Shown here: piece by piece, positions 41,849 to 52,553 of the stretch
How the letters are laid out: the number at the start of each line of letters is the position of its first letter
Numbering within the stretch: position 1 is the first letter of the stretch
DNA from: Phenylobacterium hankyongense
GTDB lineage: Bacteria; Pseudomonadota; Alphaproteobacteria; Caulobacterales; Caulobacteraceae
Direction of reading: 5' to 3'
Length of the DNA: 64,000 nucleotides
NCBI RefSeq assembly: GCF_003254505.1
Contig: NZ_QFYP01000001.1
Coordinates: forward strand, 666,001-730,000
The notes under the pieces: model-generated
Told to the model about the DNA's origin: nothing
Databases searched by the model: none
The model's input: the letters and a program-made list of their open reading frames with translations, nothing else
Position numbers and translations under genes: made by a program

Positions 41849-43201
41849 CTAGGCGGCGGCCTTCTTCACCGCCCCGGCGATCTCCTTGACCACCTGGCTG
41901 ACCAGCTTGGCGTCGTCGCCCTCGGCCATGATGCGGATCAGGGGCTCGGTGCCGGAGGCGCGGACCACGATCCGGCCCGAGCCGTTGAGCTTCTGTTCGG
42001 CGTCGGCGATGACCACCTTCACCTGGTCGCTTTCCAGCGGTTTGCCGCCGCCGAAGCGGACGTTCTCCAGCAGTTGCGGCACCGGCTCGAACTGGCGCGC
42101 CAGCGCGCTCATCGGCTTGTCGGAGTCCTTCAGCACCGCCAGCACCTGCAGGGCGGCCAGCAGGCCGTCGCCGGTGGTGGCGAAGTCGCGCAGGATGATG
42201 TGGCCGGACTGTTCGCCGCCCAGGTTGAAGCCGCCCTCGCGCATCTTGGCCATCACGTAGCGGTCGCCGACCTGCGTCCGCTCCAGGGTCAGGCTGCGGG
42301 ACTTGAGGAACCGCTCGAGGCCCAGGTTGGACATCACCGTCGCCACCACCCCGCCGCCGGTCAGGCGGTCGCGCCTGGCCCAGTGGTCGGCGATCAGCGC
42401 CATGATCTGGTCGCCGTCGACGATCTGGCCGCGCTCGTCGCAGATCACCAGCCGGTCGGCGTCGCCGTCCAGCGCGATGCCGATGTCGGCGCGGTACTCC
42501 TTGACCATCTTCTGCATGGCCGCGGGACTGGTGGAGCCGCACTCCTCGTTGATGTTGAAGCCGTTCGGGGCGACCCCCACCGAGATCACCTCGGCGCCCA
42601 GCTCGTAGAGCGCCTCGGGCGCCACCTTGTAGGCCGCGCCGTTGGCGCAATCGATCACCACCCGCATGCCGGTGAGGTTCAGCCGCCGCGGGAAGGTGGC
42701 CTTGGCGATCTCCACGTAGCGCGCCTGGCAGTCGTCGATCCGCTGCACGCGGCCAAGGCCGGTCGGCGGGGCGAGGCCTTCGGTGAGGCCCTGGTCCATC
42801 AGCGCCTCGATCTCCAGCTCGCGCTCGTCCGACAGCTTGTAGCCGTCGGGGCCGAACAGCTTGATGCCGTTGTCGGAGAACACGTTATGCGACGCCGAGA
42901 TCATCACGCCGAGGTCGGCGCGCAGGCTGCGGGTCATCATCGCCACGCCCGGGGTGGGCAGCGGCCCGAACAGCCGCACGTCCATGCCGACGCTGGTGAA
43001 GCCGGCCACCAGGGCCGGCTCGATCATGTAGCCCGACAGCCGGGTGTCCTTGCCGATCACCACCAGGTGGCGGCGGTCGTCCTTCGACATGAACAGCTTG
43101 CCGGCCGCCAGACCGACGCGGAGCGCCACCTCCGCGGTCATCGGATAGCGGTTGGCCTGGCCACGGATGCCGTCGGTGCCGAAATAGGCGCGCTTGCTCA
43201 T
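41849..43201 (-). CDS. glmM: Phosphoglucosamine mutase
   Basis: A 450-residue enzyme converting glucosamine-6-P to glucosamine-1-P for UDP-GlcNAc. N-terminus [12 protein letters not shown], the phosphoserine loop [20 protein letters not shown], metal loop [15 protein letters not shown], domain 3 [10 protein letters not shown] and the C-terminal [15 protein letters not shown] are all present, the last two distinguishing GlmM from other hexomutases. It is divergent from glmS with 123 bases between, so both steps toward UDP-GlcNAc are encoded from one intergenic region. Confidence 0.96.
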   Translation of the reverse strand: MSKRAYFGTDGIRGQANRYPMTAEVALRVGLAAGKLFMSKDDRRHLVVIGKDTRLSGYMIEPALVAGFTSVGMDVRLFGPLPTPGVAMMTRSLRADLGVMISASHNVFSDNGIKLFGPDGYKLSDERELEIEALMDQGLTEGLAPPTGLGRVQRIDDCQARYVEIAKATFPRRLNLTGMRVVIDCANGAAYKVAPEALYELGAEVISVGVAPNGFNINEECGSTSPAAMQKMVKEYRADIGIALDGDADRLVICDERGQIVDGDQIMALIADHWARRDRLTGGGVVATVMSNLGLERFLKSRSLTLERTQVGDRYVMAKMREGGFNLGGEQSGHIILRDFATTGDGLLAALQVLAVLKDSDKPMSALARQFEPVPQLLENVRFGGGKPLESDQVKVVIADAEQKLNGSGRIVVRASGTEPLIRIMAEGDDAKLVSQVVKEIAGAVKKAAA

Positions 43202-43324
43202 CGATTGCTCTCGAAACGATCGGAAACTCAGATTTAGTCGACGTCGGCTTGGCGAATGCTAAAGCCGCTGCGTTACGGCCGTGGCCGCAAGGTTCGCCAT
43301 TATCATAAAGGAAGCCATAGCCAC

Positions 43325-45145
<1,821 letters not shown>

Positions 45146-45163
45146 GCGCGCCCTGAAACGACG

Positions 45164-45190
45164 ACGGCCGCCCCTCGCAGGGCGGCCGTT
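45164..45190 (+). terminator. Rho-independent-like terminator after glmS
   Basis: A perfect 10-base-pair stem, ACGGCCGCCC (45164-45173) with GGGCGGCCGT (45180-45189), loop CTCGCA, followed by a short T-rich stretch (TTCGCG). The weak T-tract makes it less than ideal. Confidence 0.7.
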
Positions 45191-45218
45191 CGCGTCGCAG
45201 ACATCAGCAGAAAGTGCG

Positions 45219-45246
45219 GCGGCCGCCCCGCGGAGGGAGCGGCCGC
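45219..45246 (-). terminator. Hairpin downstream of the Thr-rich lipoprotein gene
   Basis: GCGGCCGC (45219-45226) is repeated in inverse as GCGGCCGC (45239-45246), with a 12-base loop, 12 bases beyond the stop codon of the lipoprotein gene. On the minus strand a short T-run (CACTTTCTG) follows. It probably terminates that gene. Confidence 0.55.
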
Positions 45247-45257
45247 ACGCTACCGTC

Positions 45258-45551
45258 TTACTTCGGAGCCGGGGTCGTCGTGGTCGTCGTGGACGACGTG
45301 GCCGGAGCCGTGGTCGACATCGAGCCCGTGGCGGGCGCCGTCGTGGTGGTCGTGGCGTCGGCCGGAGGCGTGGTCGCGGTCGCCGAAGCGTCGGCCGGCG
45401 GGGTCGTGGTGGTCGTGGTGGTCGTGGCGCTGTCAGCCGGCGCGGTCGCGGCGGTGTCCGTCGCGGTGGTGTCGGCCTTCTTTTGGCAAGCCGAGAGGCC
45501 GGCGACGAGGACGGCGGCGACGGCGACCGAAGTCAGGATACGCAGTTTCAT
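45258..45551 (-). CDS. Thr-rich low-complexity lipoprotein
   Basis: A 97-residue protein with a lipoprotein signal (about 1-22, lipobox LSAC) followed by QKKADTT and a mature part made almost only of Thr, Ala, Pro and Ser, including runs of up to eight Thr and three copies of a PPADA-type unit. Such mucin-like segments are flexible and can be O-glycosylated in some bacteria. The strand opposite reads as a run of Val and is a shadow. Location is the periplasmic side of the inner or the outer membrane (Gln at +2 favours the outer). Function unknown; the repeats make replication slippage likely. Confidence 0.8.
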   Translation of the reverse strand: MKLRILTSVAVAAVLVAGLSACQKKADTTATDTAATAPADSATTTTTTTTPPADASATATTPPADATTTTTAPATGSMSTTAPATSSTTTTTTPAPK

Positions 45552-45779
45552 GGTAGGTTCCCCTGGAGGACTATCCCCCGACGAGACGGGACTCTTACAC
45601 AGCTTCGTGTGTTCCCGAAATCGTGATCATGCATTCGGCGTGAATTTTTGTCGCACGAACGGTGGATTCAAGCAGAGCCGTCTTCTAGTGCGCTCTCAGG
45701 GATCGTCAGGCCGGCGTGTGCGTTTGGCGGCTAGCCTGATGCTGAAGCTTAGGGATCGGGCGCCACTCGGAGGGGTTTG

Positions 45780-46667
45780 ATGACAAGACGCGTGCGTAAG
45801 GCGGTCCTGCCGGTGGCGGGCCTGGGGACCCGTGTGCTGCCGGGGGCGAAGACCACGCCCAAGAACCTGCTGAACGTCGTCGACCGGCCGATCCTCTCCT
45901 ACATCGTGGAGGAGGCGCGCGCCGCCGGCATCGAGCACTTCGTCTTCATCGTCGGACGCGGCCAGGGCGCTATCGAGGACTATTTCGACTCCAGTCCCGA
46001 GATCGAGGCCATCCTCGAGGCCAAGGGCAAGGTCGAGATCCTGGCCGACGTGCGCCGCGACCTGCCGCAGCCCGGCCAGATGAGCTTCATCCGCCAGATG
46101 GCGCCGCTCGGCCTCGGCCACGCGGTCTGGTGCGCCCGCGACGTGATCGGCGACGAGCCGTTCGCGGTCATGCTGCCGGACATGCTGATGGCCGCCGAGC
46201 CCGCGGCGCTGGCCCAGGCGGTCAGCGCCTACGACAAGGTCGGCGGCAACATCGTGGTCGTCGAGCCCGCGCCTGAAGGCGAGGCGCACAAGTACGGGAT
46301 CGTCGCCCTCGACGGCCGGGACGGCCGCCTCAACCGCATGACCGGCATGGTCGAGAAGCCGGCTCCCGGTACCGAGCCGTCGAACCTGTTCATTTCGGGC
46401 CGCTACATCCTGCAGCCGGAGATCTTCGAGATCCTGGAGACCCAGGAGCGCGGCGCCGGCGGCGAGATCCAGCTGACCGACGGCATGGCCAACCTGATGA
46501 AGGTCCAGTCCTTCCACGCCCTGGAGTACCAGGGGATCACCTACGACTGCGGCGACAAGATCGGCCTCTTGCGGGCCAACGTCGCCTTCGCCCTGCGCCG
46601 GCCGGACCTGGCGGACCAGGCGCGCGCGGCGATCCAGGCGCTCCTCCAGGCCCCTGCGGCAGGTTGA
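45780..46667 (+). CDS. galU: UTP-glucose-1-phosphate uridylyltransferase
   Basis: A 295-residue nucleotidyltransferase making UDP-glucose from Glc-1-P and UTP. The nucleotide-binding motif is RKAVLPVAGLGTRVLPGAKTTPKNLLNVVDRPILSYIVEEA, with the Lys of the active site in GMVEKPAPGTEPSNLFISGRYIL. Full length. ATG at 45780 is chosen over the overlapping TTG at 45777; GAGGGG lies before it. UDP-glucose is the substrate of ugd, mdoH and the SqdB protein in this window. The 228-base gap upstream (45552-45779) contains a GATTC (GANTC) at 45664 but no strong promoter match. Confidence 0.96.
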   Translation: MTRRVRKAVLPVAGLGTRVLPGAKTTPKNLLNVVDRPILSYIVEEARAAGIEHFVFIVGRGQGAIEDYFDSSPEIEAILEAKGKVEILADVRRDLPQPGQMSFIRQMAPLGLGHAVWCARDVIGDEPFAVMLPDMLMAAEPAALAQAVSAYDKVGGNIVVVEPAPEGEAHKYGIVALDGRDGRLNRMTGMVEKPAPGTEPSNLFISGRYILQPEIFEILETQERGAGGEIQLTDGMANLMKVQSFHALEYQGITYDCGDKIGLLRANVAFALRRPDLADQARAAIQALLQAPAAG

Positions 46668-46741
46668 CGCAGGTTGGACTTCCGAAAACAATGATCGTGC
46701 GTTAGCCCTTGCAGGGGGGATGTGCGGTTCGGGGAGTAACG

Positions 46742-47956
46742 ATGCGCATACTCGTCCTCGGCGGCGACGGTTTCTGCGGTTGGCCGACAGCCCTTCACCT
46801 GTCGGCGCGCGGCCACGAGGTGACCGTGGTCGACAACCAGTCCCGCCGACGGATCGACGAGGAGTTGGGCGCGGGCTCGCTGACGCCCATCGCGACCATC
46901 GAGGACCGGTTGGATGCCTGGCGCGAGGTGACCGGCCGGACCATCGGCTTCCACGACATCACCGTCGGCAAGGACTACGACGCCCTGCTGGCGCTGCTGA
47001 AGGCCTGGAGCCCGGACGCGGTGGTGCATTTCGCCGAGCAGCGCGCCGCGCCCTATTCGATGAAGTCGGCCCGCCACAAGCGCTACACCGTCGACAACAA
47101 CCTCAACGCCACCAACGACATCCTGGCGGCGATTGTCGAGAGCGGCCTGGATATCCATCTGGCCCACCTGGGCACCATGGGCGTCTACGGCTACGGCACC
47201 GCCGGCATGTCGATCCCGGAGGGCTACCTGACCGTGAAGGTGGAGACGCCGGACGGCTGGGCCGAGCGCGAGATCCTCTATCCGGCCAATCCCGGCTCGA
47301 TCTACCACCTGACCAAGACCCAGGACGCCCTGCTCTTCCAGTTCTACGCCCGCAACGATCGGCTGCGGATCACCGACCTGCACCAGGGGATCGTCTGGGG
47401 CACCCAGACCCGGGAGACCCGGCTGGACCCGCGGCTGGTCAACCGCTTCGACTACGACGGCGACTACGGCACCGTGCTCAACCGCTTCCTGATGCAGGCG
47501 GCGGTCGGCTATCCGCTGACCGTGCACGGCCCCGGCGGCCAGACGCGGGCCTTCATCAACATCCAGGACACCGTGCGCTGCGTGGAGCTGGCGCTCTCCC
47601 ATCCGCCCGAGCGCGGCGAGCGGGTGAAGGTGATGAACCAGATGACCGAATGCTGGCAGGTGCGCCAGTTGGCCCAGATGGTCGCCGGCCTGACCGGGGC
47701 GGAGGTCGCCCACCTGCCCAACCCGCGCCAGGAGGCCGACGAGAACGAGCTCTGCGTCGAGAACCGCCGGCTGCTGGGCTACGGCCTGGACCCGATCACC
47801 CTGGAGGACGGCCTGCTGATGGAGGTGGCCGAGATCGCCCGGACCTACGCCGGCCGCGCCGACCTCTCGAAGATCCCCTGCGTCTCCTGCTGGAACGCCG
47901 AGCGCGCCGCGGCGGCCGCCGGCGCCGGCCCGGAGGCGGCGGTCGCCGCCGAATAG
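46742..47956 (+). CDS. sqdB: UDP-sulfoquinovose synthase (SqdB type)
   Basis: A 404-residue extended SDR (NAD-dependent epimerase fold). N-terminal GGDGFCGWPTALHLSARGHEV is the Rossmann motif; HLGTMGVYGYG and YHLTKTQD (the Tyr and Lys of YxxxK) form the active site; DLHQGIVWGTQTRETR and TRAFINIQDTVRC are typical of SqdB. It converts UDP-glucose and sulfite to UDP-sulfoquinovose, head-group donor of the sulfolipid SQDG. Compared with plant SQD1, the position of the proposed catalytic Glu (GTMGE) is Val here, which I believe is shared by the bacterial subgroup. ATG at 46742 has GGGAG six bases upstream. It follows galU by 74 bases. Confidence 0.88.
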   Translation: MRILVLGGDGFCGWPTALHLSARGHEVTVVDNQSRRRIDEELGAGSLTPIATIEDRLDAWREVTGRTIGFHDITVGKDYDALLALLKAWSPDAVVHFAEQRAAPYSMKSARHKRYTVDNNLNATNDILAAIVESGLDIHLAHLGTMGVYGYGTAGMSIPEGYLTVKVETPDGWAEREILYPANPGSIYHLTKTQDALLFQFYARNDRLRITDLHQGIVWGTQTRETRLDPRLVNRFDYDGDYGTVLNRFLMQAAVGYPLTVHGPGGQTRAFINIQDTVRCVELALSHPPERGERVKVMNQMTECWQVRQLAQMVAGLTGAEVAHLPNPRQEADENELCVENRRLLGYGLDPITLEDGLLMEVAEIARTYAGRADLSKIPCVSCWNAERAAAAAGAGPEAAVAAE

Positions 47957-47957
47957 A

Positions 47958-48818
47958 GTGCGGCTCCTGGTCTTCGGTTTCGGCTACGCCGCCCGCGCGC
48001 TCGCTCGCCGCCTCGCGCCGCAGGGCTGGCAGGTGGCCGCCACGGTGCGCGACGCCGCCGAGGTCGCCCGCCTCGCCGCGCAGGGCGTGGACGCCATCCC
48101 GATCGACCAGGGCGACCGCCTCGCCCAGGCGCTGGCCGCCACCGACGCCCTGCTGGTCACCGCGCCGCCGGGGCCGCAGGGGTGCCCGGCGCTGCCGCTG
48201 CTGGTTCCCGCCATGGCCCGGGCCGGCGCCTTCCCCGACTGGATCGGCTATCTCTCCACCACCGGCGTCTACGGGGACCGGCGCGGCGGCTGGGTGTTCG
48301 AGACGAGCCGGCTGGCGGCGCAGTCGGTGGAGGGCGCGCGCCGGGTGGCCGCCGAACGCGGCTGGCTGGAGGTCGGCCGCGGCATGGGACTGACGGTCAC
48401 GGCCTTCCGCCTGCCGGGGATCTACGGCCCCGGCCGCTCGGCGCTCGACCGCCTGCGGGCCGGCGAGGCGCGGAGCATCGCAGCCCCGGGCCAGGTGTTC
48501 TCCCGGATCCACGTGGACGACCTCGCCGCGGGCCTGGAGGCCTCCATGGCGCGGCCGCGGGCGGGGGGCATCTACAATCTCTGCGACGACGCGCCGGCTC
48601 CGAACGGGGAAGTGGTCGCCTACGCGGCCGGGCTGCTGGGCGTGGCGCCGCCGCCGGTGGTGGCGCTGGCGGACGCCGGGCTCTCGCTCGCCGCCCAACG
48701 GTTCTACGCCGAGAGCAAGCGGGTCTCCAACGCCCGCGCCAAGGCCGAACTCGGCTGGCGGCCGGCCTATCCGACCTACCGCGAGGGCTTGCAGGCCGTG
48801 CTCGCCGCGGAGCGCTAG
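47958..48818 (+). CDS. SDR family NAD(P)-binding protein (YeeZ-like)
   Basis: A 286-residue extended SDR-like protein with N-terminal LLVFGFGYAARALARRL (a GxGxxA nucleotide-binding motif), the STTGVYGD motif in place of the active-site Ser/Thr, and IYNLCDDAP near the C-terminus. It lacks a clear YxxxK, and so is closer to the atypical YeeZ-type group than to active epimerases. It starts at GTG 47958, one base after the sqdB stop codon, and is probably co-translated with sqdB. Role unknown; a part in sulfolipid or sugar-nucleotide chemistry is possible. It converges with the next gene (four-base overlap of ends). Confidence 0.8.
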   Translation: MRLLVFGFGYAARALARRLAPQGWQVAATVRDAAEVARLAAQGVDAIPIDQGDRLAQALAATDALLVTAPPGPQGCPALPLLVPAMARAGAFPDWIGYLSTTGVYGDRRGGWVFETSRLAAQSVEGARRVAAERGWLEVGRGMGLTVTAFRLPGIYGPGRSALDRLRAGEARSIAAPGQVFSRIHVDDLAAGLEASMARPRAGGIYNLCDDAPAPNGEVVAYAAGLLGVAPPPVVALADAGLSLAAQRFYAESKRVSNARAKAELGWRPAYPTYREGLQAVLAAER

Positions 48819-49564
48819 CCGGCGACCTCGGCCACCGCGGCGAGCAGGCGCTCGATGTCCTGCGGGCGCGACAGGCGGTGGTCGCCGTCCTTGATCAGGG
48901 TGAAGGCCACGTCGGCGCTCTTCAGGCCCTGCGTCAGCTCCAGGGCGTGGCGCCAGGGGACGTCCGGATCGTCGCCGCCCTGCAGGATGCGCACGGGGAC
49001 CTCGATGGGCACGGGGCCCGGCAGGATCGACCAGCGGGCGCCGTCCTCCAGCAGGGCGCGGGTGATCGGATAGGGCTCGCCGTAGTCGGAGGGCCGCAGC
49101 CAGACGCCGTCCTGGCGCAGGGCCGCCTGGCCCTCGGGCGGGATCTCCGGGGCCATCAGCTTTTCGGTGAAATCCGGCGCCGGGGCGACCAGCACCAGGG
49201 CGCTCACCCGCTGCGGCCGGGCCATGGCCGCCAGGCAGGCGATCCAGCCGCCCATGGAGGAGCCGACCAGCACGGCGGGGCCCTCGACCAACTCGTCCAG
49301 CACCGCCAGCGCGTCCTCGCGCCAGCGGGTGATGGTCCCCTTGGCCTGGAAGTCGCCGCCGGACTCGCCATGACCCAGGTAGTCGAAGCGCAGGTACGCG
49401 CGGCCCTGCGCCAGCGCCCAGTCGGCCAGGGCTTCGGCCTTGGTCCCGGCCATGTCGGAGCGGAATCCGCCCAGCCAGACCAGCGTCGGACCGGCCCCCG
49501 CCACCTGTCGCCAGGCCAGCCGCTCGCCGTCCGGACGGCTCAGATATCCGCGCGTTTCGCTCAT
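48815..49564 (-). CDS. Alpha/beta hydrolase (ABHD10/palmitoyl-thioesterase-like)
   Basis: A 249-residue alpha/beta hydrolase with nucleophile Ser in GSSMGGW, the preceding RFDYLGHGESGGDF, and VRILQGGDDPDVPWRHAL (acid) and IKDGDHRLSRPQD (His) at the C-terminus. The length and the YLGHGESGG/GSSMGG pair resemble the ABHD10-type serine hydrolases (S-depalmitoylase/carboxylesterase) widespread in Alphaproteobacteria. No signal peptide, so cytoplasmic. Its 3' end overlaps that of the SDR gene by four bases and it is transcribed away from the GT4 gene. Confidence 0.88.
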   Translation of the reverse strand: MSETRGYLSRPDGERLAWRQVAGAGPTLVWLGGFRSDMAGTKAEALADWALAQGRAYLRFDYLGHGESGGDFQAKGTITRWREDALAVLDELVEGPAVLVGSSMGGWIACLAAMARPQRVSALVLVAPAPDFTEKLMAPEIPPEGQAALRQDGVWLRPSDYGEPYPITRALLEDGARWSILPGPVPIEVPVRILQGGDDPDVPWRHALELTQGLKSADVAFTLIKDGDHRLSRPQDIERLLAAVAEVAG

Positions 49565-49645
49565 CCCCGCCTCTTAGCCTGCGACAGCTCGCGCGTCAGC
49601 GCTCGCCGGTGTTTACGACGGCCCGTTTCGCGCTATGCAGGAGGC

Positions 49646-50809
49646 GTGGCGCTTCCCCCTGACTTCACCCTTCTGCAGGTCGTCCCGGAGCTGGAAACCG
49701 GCGGCGCCGAGCAGACCACCATCGACGTGGCGCGCGCCGTCATCGAGGCCGGCGGCCGGGCTTTCGTGGCCACCCGCGGCGGGCGGATGGTGGCGCGCCT
49801 GGAGGCCGACGGCGGGCGGCTGGCGCAGATGCCCGTGCAGTCGAAGAACCCGCTGGTGATGCTGGGCAACGCCTCGCGGCTGGTGGACCTGATCCGCCGC
49901 GAGAAGGTCAGCCTGGTGCACGCCCGCTCGCGCGCCCCGGCCTTCTCGGCGCTGTGGGCCGCGCAGGCGACCCGGACCCCGTTCGTCGCCACCTACCACG
50001 GCGTCTACAAGGCCAATTCGGCGCTGAAGCGCTGGTACAACGCGGTGATGACCCGCGGCGACCTGGTGATCGCCAACTCCGACTACACCCGCGACCATGT
50101 GCTGGCCGAGCACGGCCTGGATCCGGCGAAGATCGTCAGCATTCCGCGCGGCGTCGACCTCGACCGCTTCAACCCCGGATGGGTCCCGCCGCTCCGCACC
50201 GAGGCGCTGCGCGAGGCCTGGGGGATCGCCGCCGACGACCGGCGCACGCGGTTCCTGCTGGCCGGCCGGCTGACCCGCATCAAGGGCCACCTGACGATCA
50301 TCGAGGCCGCCGCGCAGATGAAGGCGGCGAGTCGCCACGACTTCCTGATCCTCTTCGCCGGCGACGACCAGGGCCGCACCGACTACGGCGCCGAGCTCAC
50401 CGCCGCGATCGCCGCGGCCGGGCTGCAGGACGCGGTGAAGATCGTCGGCCACTGCGACGACATGCCGGCCGCCTACCTGCTCTGCGACGTGGCCCTGTTG
50501 CCCACCACCGTGCCGGAGTCCTTCGGCCGCGCCGCCGTCGAGCCGCAGGCCATGGGCCGCACGGTGATCGCGTCCAACCACGGCGGCACGGTGGAGACGG
50601 TGGTCGACGGGACCACCGGCTGGCTGGTCCCGCCGGGCGATCCCGCCGCCTGGGCCGAGGCCATGACGCGGGCGATCGACCTGGGCGCCGCCGCCCGGCT
50701 GCGGATGGGGGAGAGCGGCATGAGCCGCACCCGCCAGCTCTACCGGGTCGACGCCATGTGCGCCGCGACGCTCGGGGCCTACGAGCGGATTCTGGAGGCT
50801 CGCGCCTGA
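49646..50809 (+). CDS. GT4 family glycosyltransferase (LPS core type)
   Basis: A 387-residue GT-B fold enzyme. The N-terminal acceptor-binding half begins VVPELETGGAEQTTIDVARAVIEAGG; the C-terminal half has FLLAGRLTRIKGH, the nucleotide-sugar loop VKIVGHCDDMPAAYLLCDVALLPTTVPESFGRAAVEPQAMG (with the EPQAMG-type Glu motif) and GWLVPPGDPAAW. Such enzymes transfer a hexose to LPS core or O-antigen. Start: GTG at 49646, although its AGGAGG is only one base away, which is unusually close. It overlaps the GT9 gene at TGATG, so both are co-translated. Confidence 0.88.
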   Translation: MALPPDFTLLQVVPELETGGAEQTTIDVARAVIEAGGRAFVATRGGRMVARLEADGGRLAQMPVQSKNPLVMLGNASRLVDLIRREKVSLVHARSRAPAFSALWAAQATRTPFVATYHGVYKANSALKRWYNAVMTRGDLVIANSDYTRDHVLAEHGLDPAKIVSIPRGVDLDRFNPGWVPPLRTEALREAWGIAADDRRTRFLLAGRLTRIKGHLTIIEAAAQMKAASRHDFLILFAGDDQGRTDYGAELTAAIAAAGLQDAVKIVGHCDDMPAAYLLCDVALLPTTVPESFGRAAVEPQAMGRTVIASNHGGTVETVVDGTTGWLVPPGDPAAWAEAMTRAIDLGAAARLRMGESGMSRTRQLYRVDAMCAATLGAYERILEARA

Positions 50810-51798
50810 TGGCTCGCCGCGACGTCGAGAAGATCCTGGTCATCAAGCTGTCGGCGCTGGGCGACTTCGTGCTCGCCCTGGCGGCGATGAAGAAGATCCG
50901 CGAGGCGCACCGCAAGGCGCACATCACCCTGCTCACCACCCCGCCGTTCGAGGGCCTCGCCAAGACCTGCCCCTATTTCAACGCGGTGCAGACCGACGGC
51001 CGGCCGGAGAACTTCAGCCAGTGGATGGCGCTCCGCAGGCGGATCAAGCAGGCGCGCTACGACCGGGTCTACGACCTGCAGACCTCCGCCCAGTCCAACC
51101 GCATCTTCCAGGCGCTGCGGCCGCACCCGCCGGCGTGGTCCGGGATCGCCCTCGGCTGCTCGATGCCGCACCGCAATCCGCTGCGGAACCACATGCACAC
51201 CCTGGAGCGGCAGGCCGACCAGCTGATGTACGCCGGCATCTGGCCCGACGCGCCGACCGCGCCGGGGACCGCGCCTGCGCCCGACCTGTCGTGGGTGTGG
51301 AAGAGCCTGCCGGCCGAGCATCCGGTGTCCGGCGGCGTCAAGCCCCGGCCCTATGCGCTGTTCGTGCCCGGCGGCTCCTCGCACCGGCCGGAGAAGCGCT
51401 GGCCGGTCGACAAGTACGCCGAGCTGGCCCGCATCCTCTACGCCAAGGGCTTCGACGTGGTGATCATCGGCGGCCCGCAGGAGTCGCAGATGGCCCACGC
51501 CATCCAGCGCGAGGTGCCGCGCGCCCGCGACCTGACCGGCCGCACCGACTTCGCCCGCGTGGCCCTGCTGGGGGCCAAGGCGGCGCTGGCGGTGGGCAAC
51601 GACACCGGGCCGCTGCACCTGGCGGCCGCCGCCGGCGCGCCCACGGTCGTGCTGTTCTCCAACGCCTCGGATCCGGCGCTGTCGGCCCCGCGCGGCAAGG
51701 TGGCGGTGCTGCGGGCCGACCGTTTGTCGGACCTGGCTGTGGCTACGGTGGCACAGGCGGCGCTCTCTCTTGCGCCCTCGACCGCCGGCGCGGCTTGA
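50809..51798 (+). CDS. GT9 family glycosyltransferase (heptosyltransferase-like)
   Basis: A 329-residue GT9 enzyme, the heptosyltransferase fold. N-terminus KILVIKLSALGDFVLALAAMKKIREAH is typical of WaaC/WaaF/RfaQ; the C-terminal ADP-heptose site appears in FVPGGSSHRPEKRWPVDKYAEL and the Asp/Gly-rich AVGNDTGPLHLAAAAGAPTVVLFSNASDP. These enzymes add heptose to the LPS inner core; no heptose synthesis gene is here, so another sugar is possible. Coupled to the GT4 gene (TGATG). It is followed 109 bases later by infC. Confidence 0.9.
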   Translation: MARRDVEKILVIKLSALGDFVLALAAMKKIREAHRKAHITLLTTPPFEGLAKTCPYFNAVQTDGRPENFSQWMALRRRIKQARYDRVYDLQTSAQSNRIFQALRPHPPAWSGIALGCSMPHRNPLRNHMHTLERQADQLMYAGIWPDAPTAPGTAPAPDLSWVWKSLPAEHPVSGGVKPRPYALFVPGGSSHRPEKRWPVDKYAELARILYAKGFDVVIIGGPQESQMAHAIQREVPRARDLTGRTDFARVALLGAKAALAVGNDTGPLHLAAAAGAPTVVLFSNASDPALSAPRGKVAVLRADRLSDLAVATVAQAALSLAPSTAGAA

Positions 51799-51907
51799 TA
51801 GCGCCCCGTCGCTCGATCATATACTGTAAGAAGCGGCCGGAGCGCATCGTTGCGCGCCGGCGTCTTGCGTTGAAACAACCTACGGAGCCTAGCCTATTCG
51901 CCGCCCC

Positions 51908-52429
51908 ATGCAGGCGCCGCCCGTCAAAGACGGTCCGCGCATCAATGATGAAATCCGCGTTCCCCGTGTCCTGCTCATCGATCAGGCTGGAGAAAAACAG
52001 GGCGTGATGCCCACCTCCTCGGCGCTCGAAGCCGCCGTAGAAGCCGGCCTCGACCTGGTGGAGATCGTTCCGAACGCGGATCCGCCCGTTTGCAAGATCC
52101 TGGACTACGGCAAGTTCAAGTTCCAGGAGCAGAAGAAGAAGAACGAGGCGCGCAAGCGGCAGAAGGTGGTGGAGATCAAGGAGATCAAGCTCCGTCCCAA
52201 CATCGATATCCACGACTATGAAGTGAAGCAGCGGGCGATGAACCGCTTCTTCGAGGAGGGCGACAAGGTGAAGGTCACCCTGCGCTTCCGCGGTCGTGAG
52301 CTGGCCCACCCCGAACTCGGCATGAAGCTGCTGCAGAAGGTCCGCGCGGACTTCGAGCCGATCGCCAAGTGCGAATACGAGCCGCGCATGGAAGGCCGTC
52401 AGATGATCATGATCCTCGCCCCGCGGTGA
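51908..52429 (+). CDS. infC: Translation initiation factor IF-3
   Basis: A 173-residue IF-3, which binds the 30S subunit and checks initiator tRNA and start codon. The N-terminal domain begins [17 protein letters not shown] and has [31 protein letters not shown]; the linker is the Lys-rich [12 protein letters not shown]; the C-terminal domain has [18 protein letters not shown] and ending [16 protein letters not shown] at 51908 gives a short N-terminal extension (MQAPPVKD). In many bacteria infC is followed directly by rpmI and rplT; here two MFS genes intervene and a terminator follows infC. Confidence 0.96.
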   Translation: MQAPPVKDGPRINDEIRVPRVLLIDQAGEKQGVMPTSSALEAAVEAGLDLVEIVPNADPPVCKILDYGKFKFQEQKKKNEARKRQKVVEIKEIKLRPNIDIHDYEVKQRAMNRFFEEGDKVKVTLRFRGRELAHPELGMKLLQKVRADFEPIAKCEYEPRMEGRQMIMILAPR

Positions 52430-52455
52430 TCCCGCGGACCTGAGGATTTCCGGAG

Positions 52456-52481
52456 CGGCCGTCCCGTCGGGGCGGCCGTTT
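52456..52481 (+). terminator. Rho-independent terminator after infC
   Basis: CGGCCGTCCC (52456-52465) pairs with GGGGCGGCCG (52469-52478) around loop GTC, followed by TTT (52479-52481). It should end infC transcripts before the MFS genes. Confidence 0.8.
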
Positions 52482-52553
52482 CCGTATGTGGCGTCGGAAA
52501 ACCGCACCCTGCGAGCCTTGCCGCCGCGGACGGCGCGGCTTACCACCGTTCAC

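Noticed and set aside
43202..43324. glmS ribozyme upstream of glmS
   Set aside because: The gap is 123 bases and shows none of the conserved ribozyme core; this class is confined mostly to Firmicutes.
45214..45780. Plus-strand frame with long Val runs
   Set aside because: It is antisense to the Thr-rich lipoprotein, whose lipobox and signal peptide are clear.
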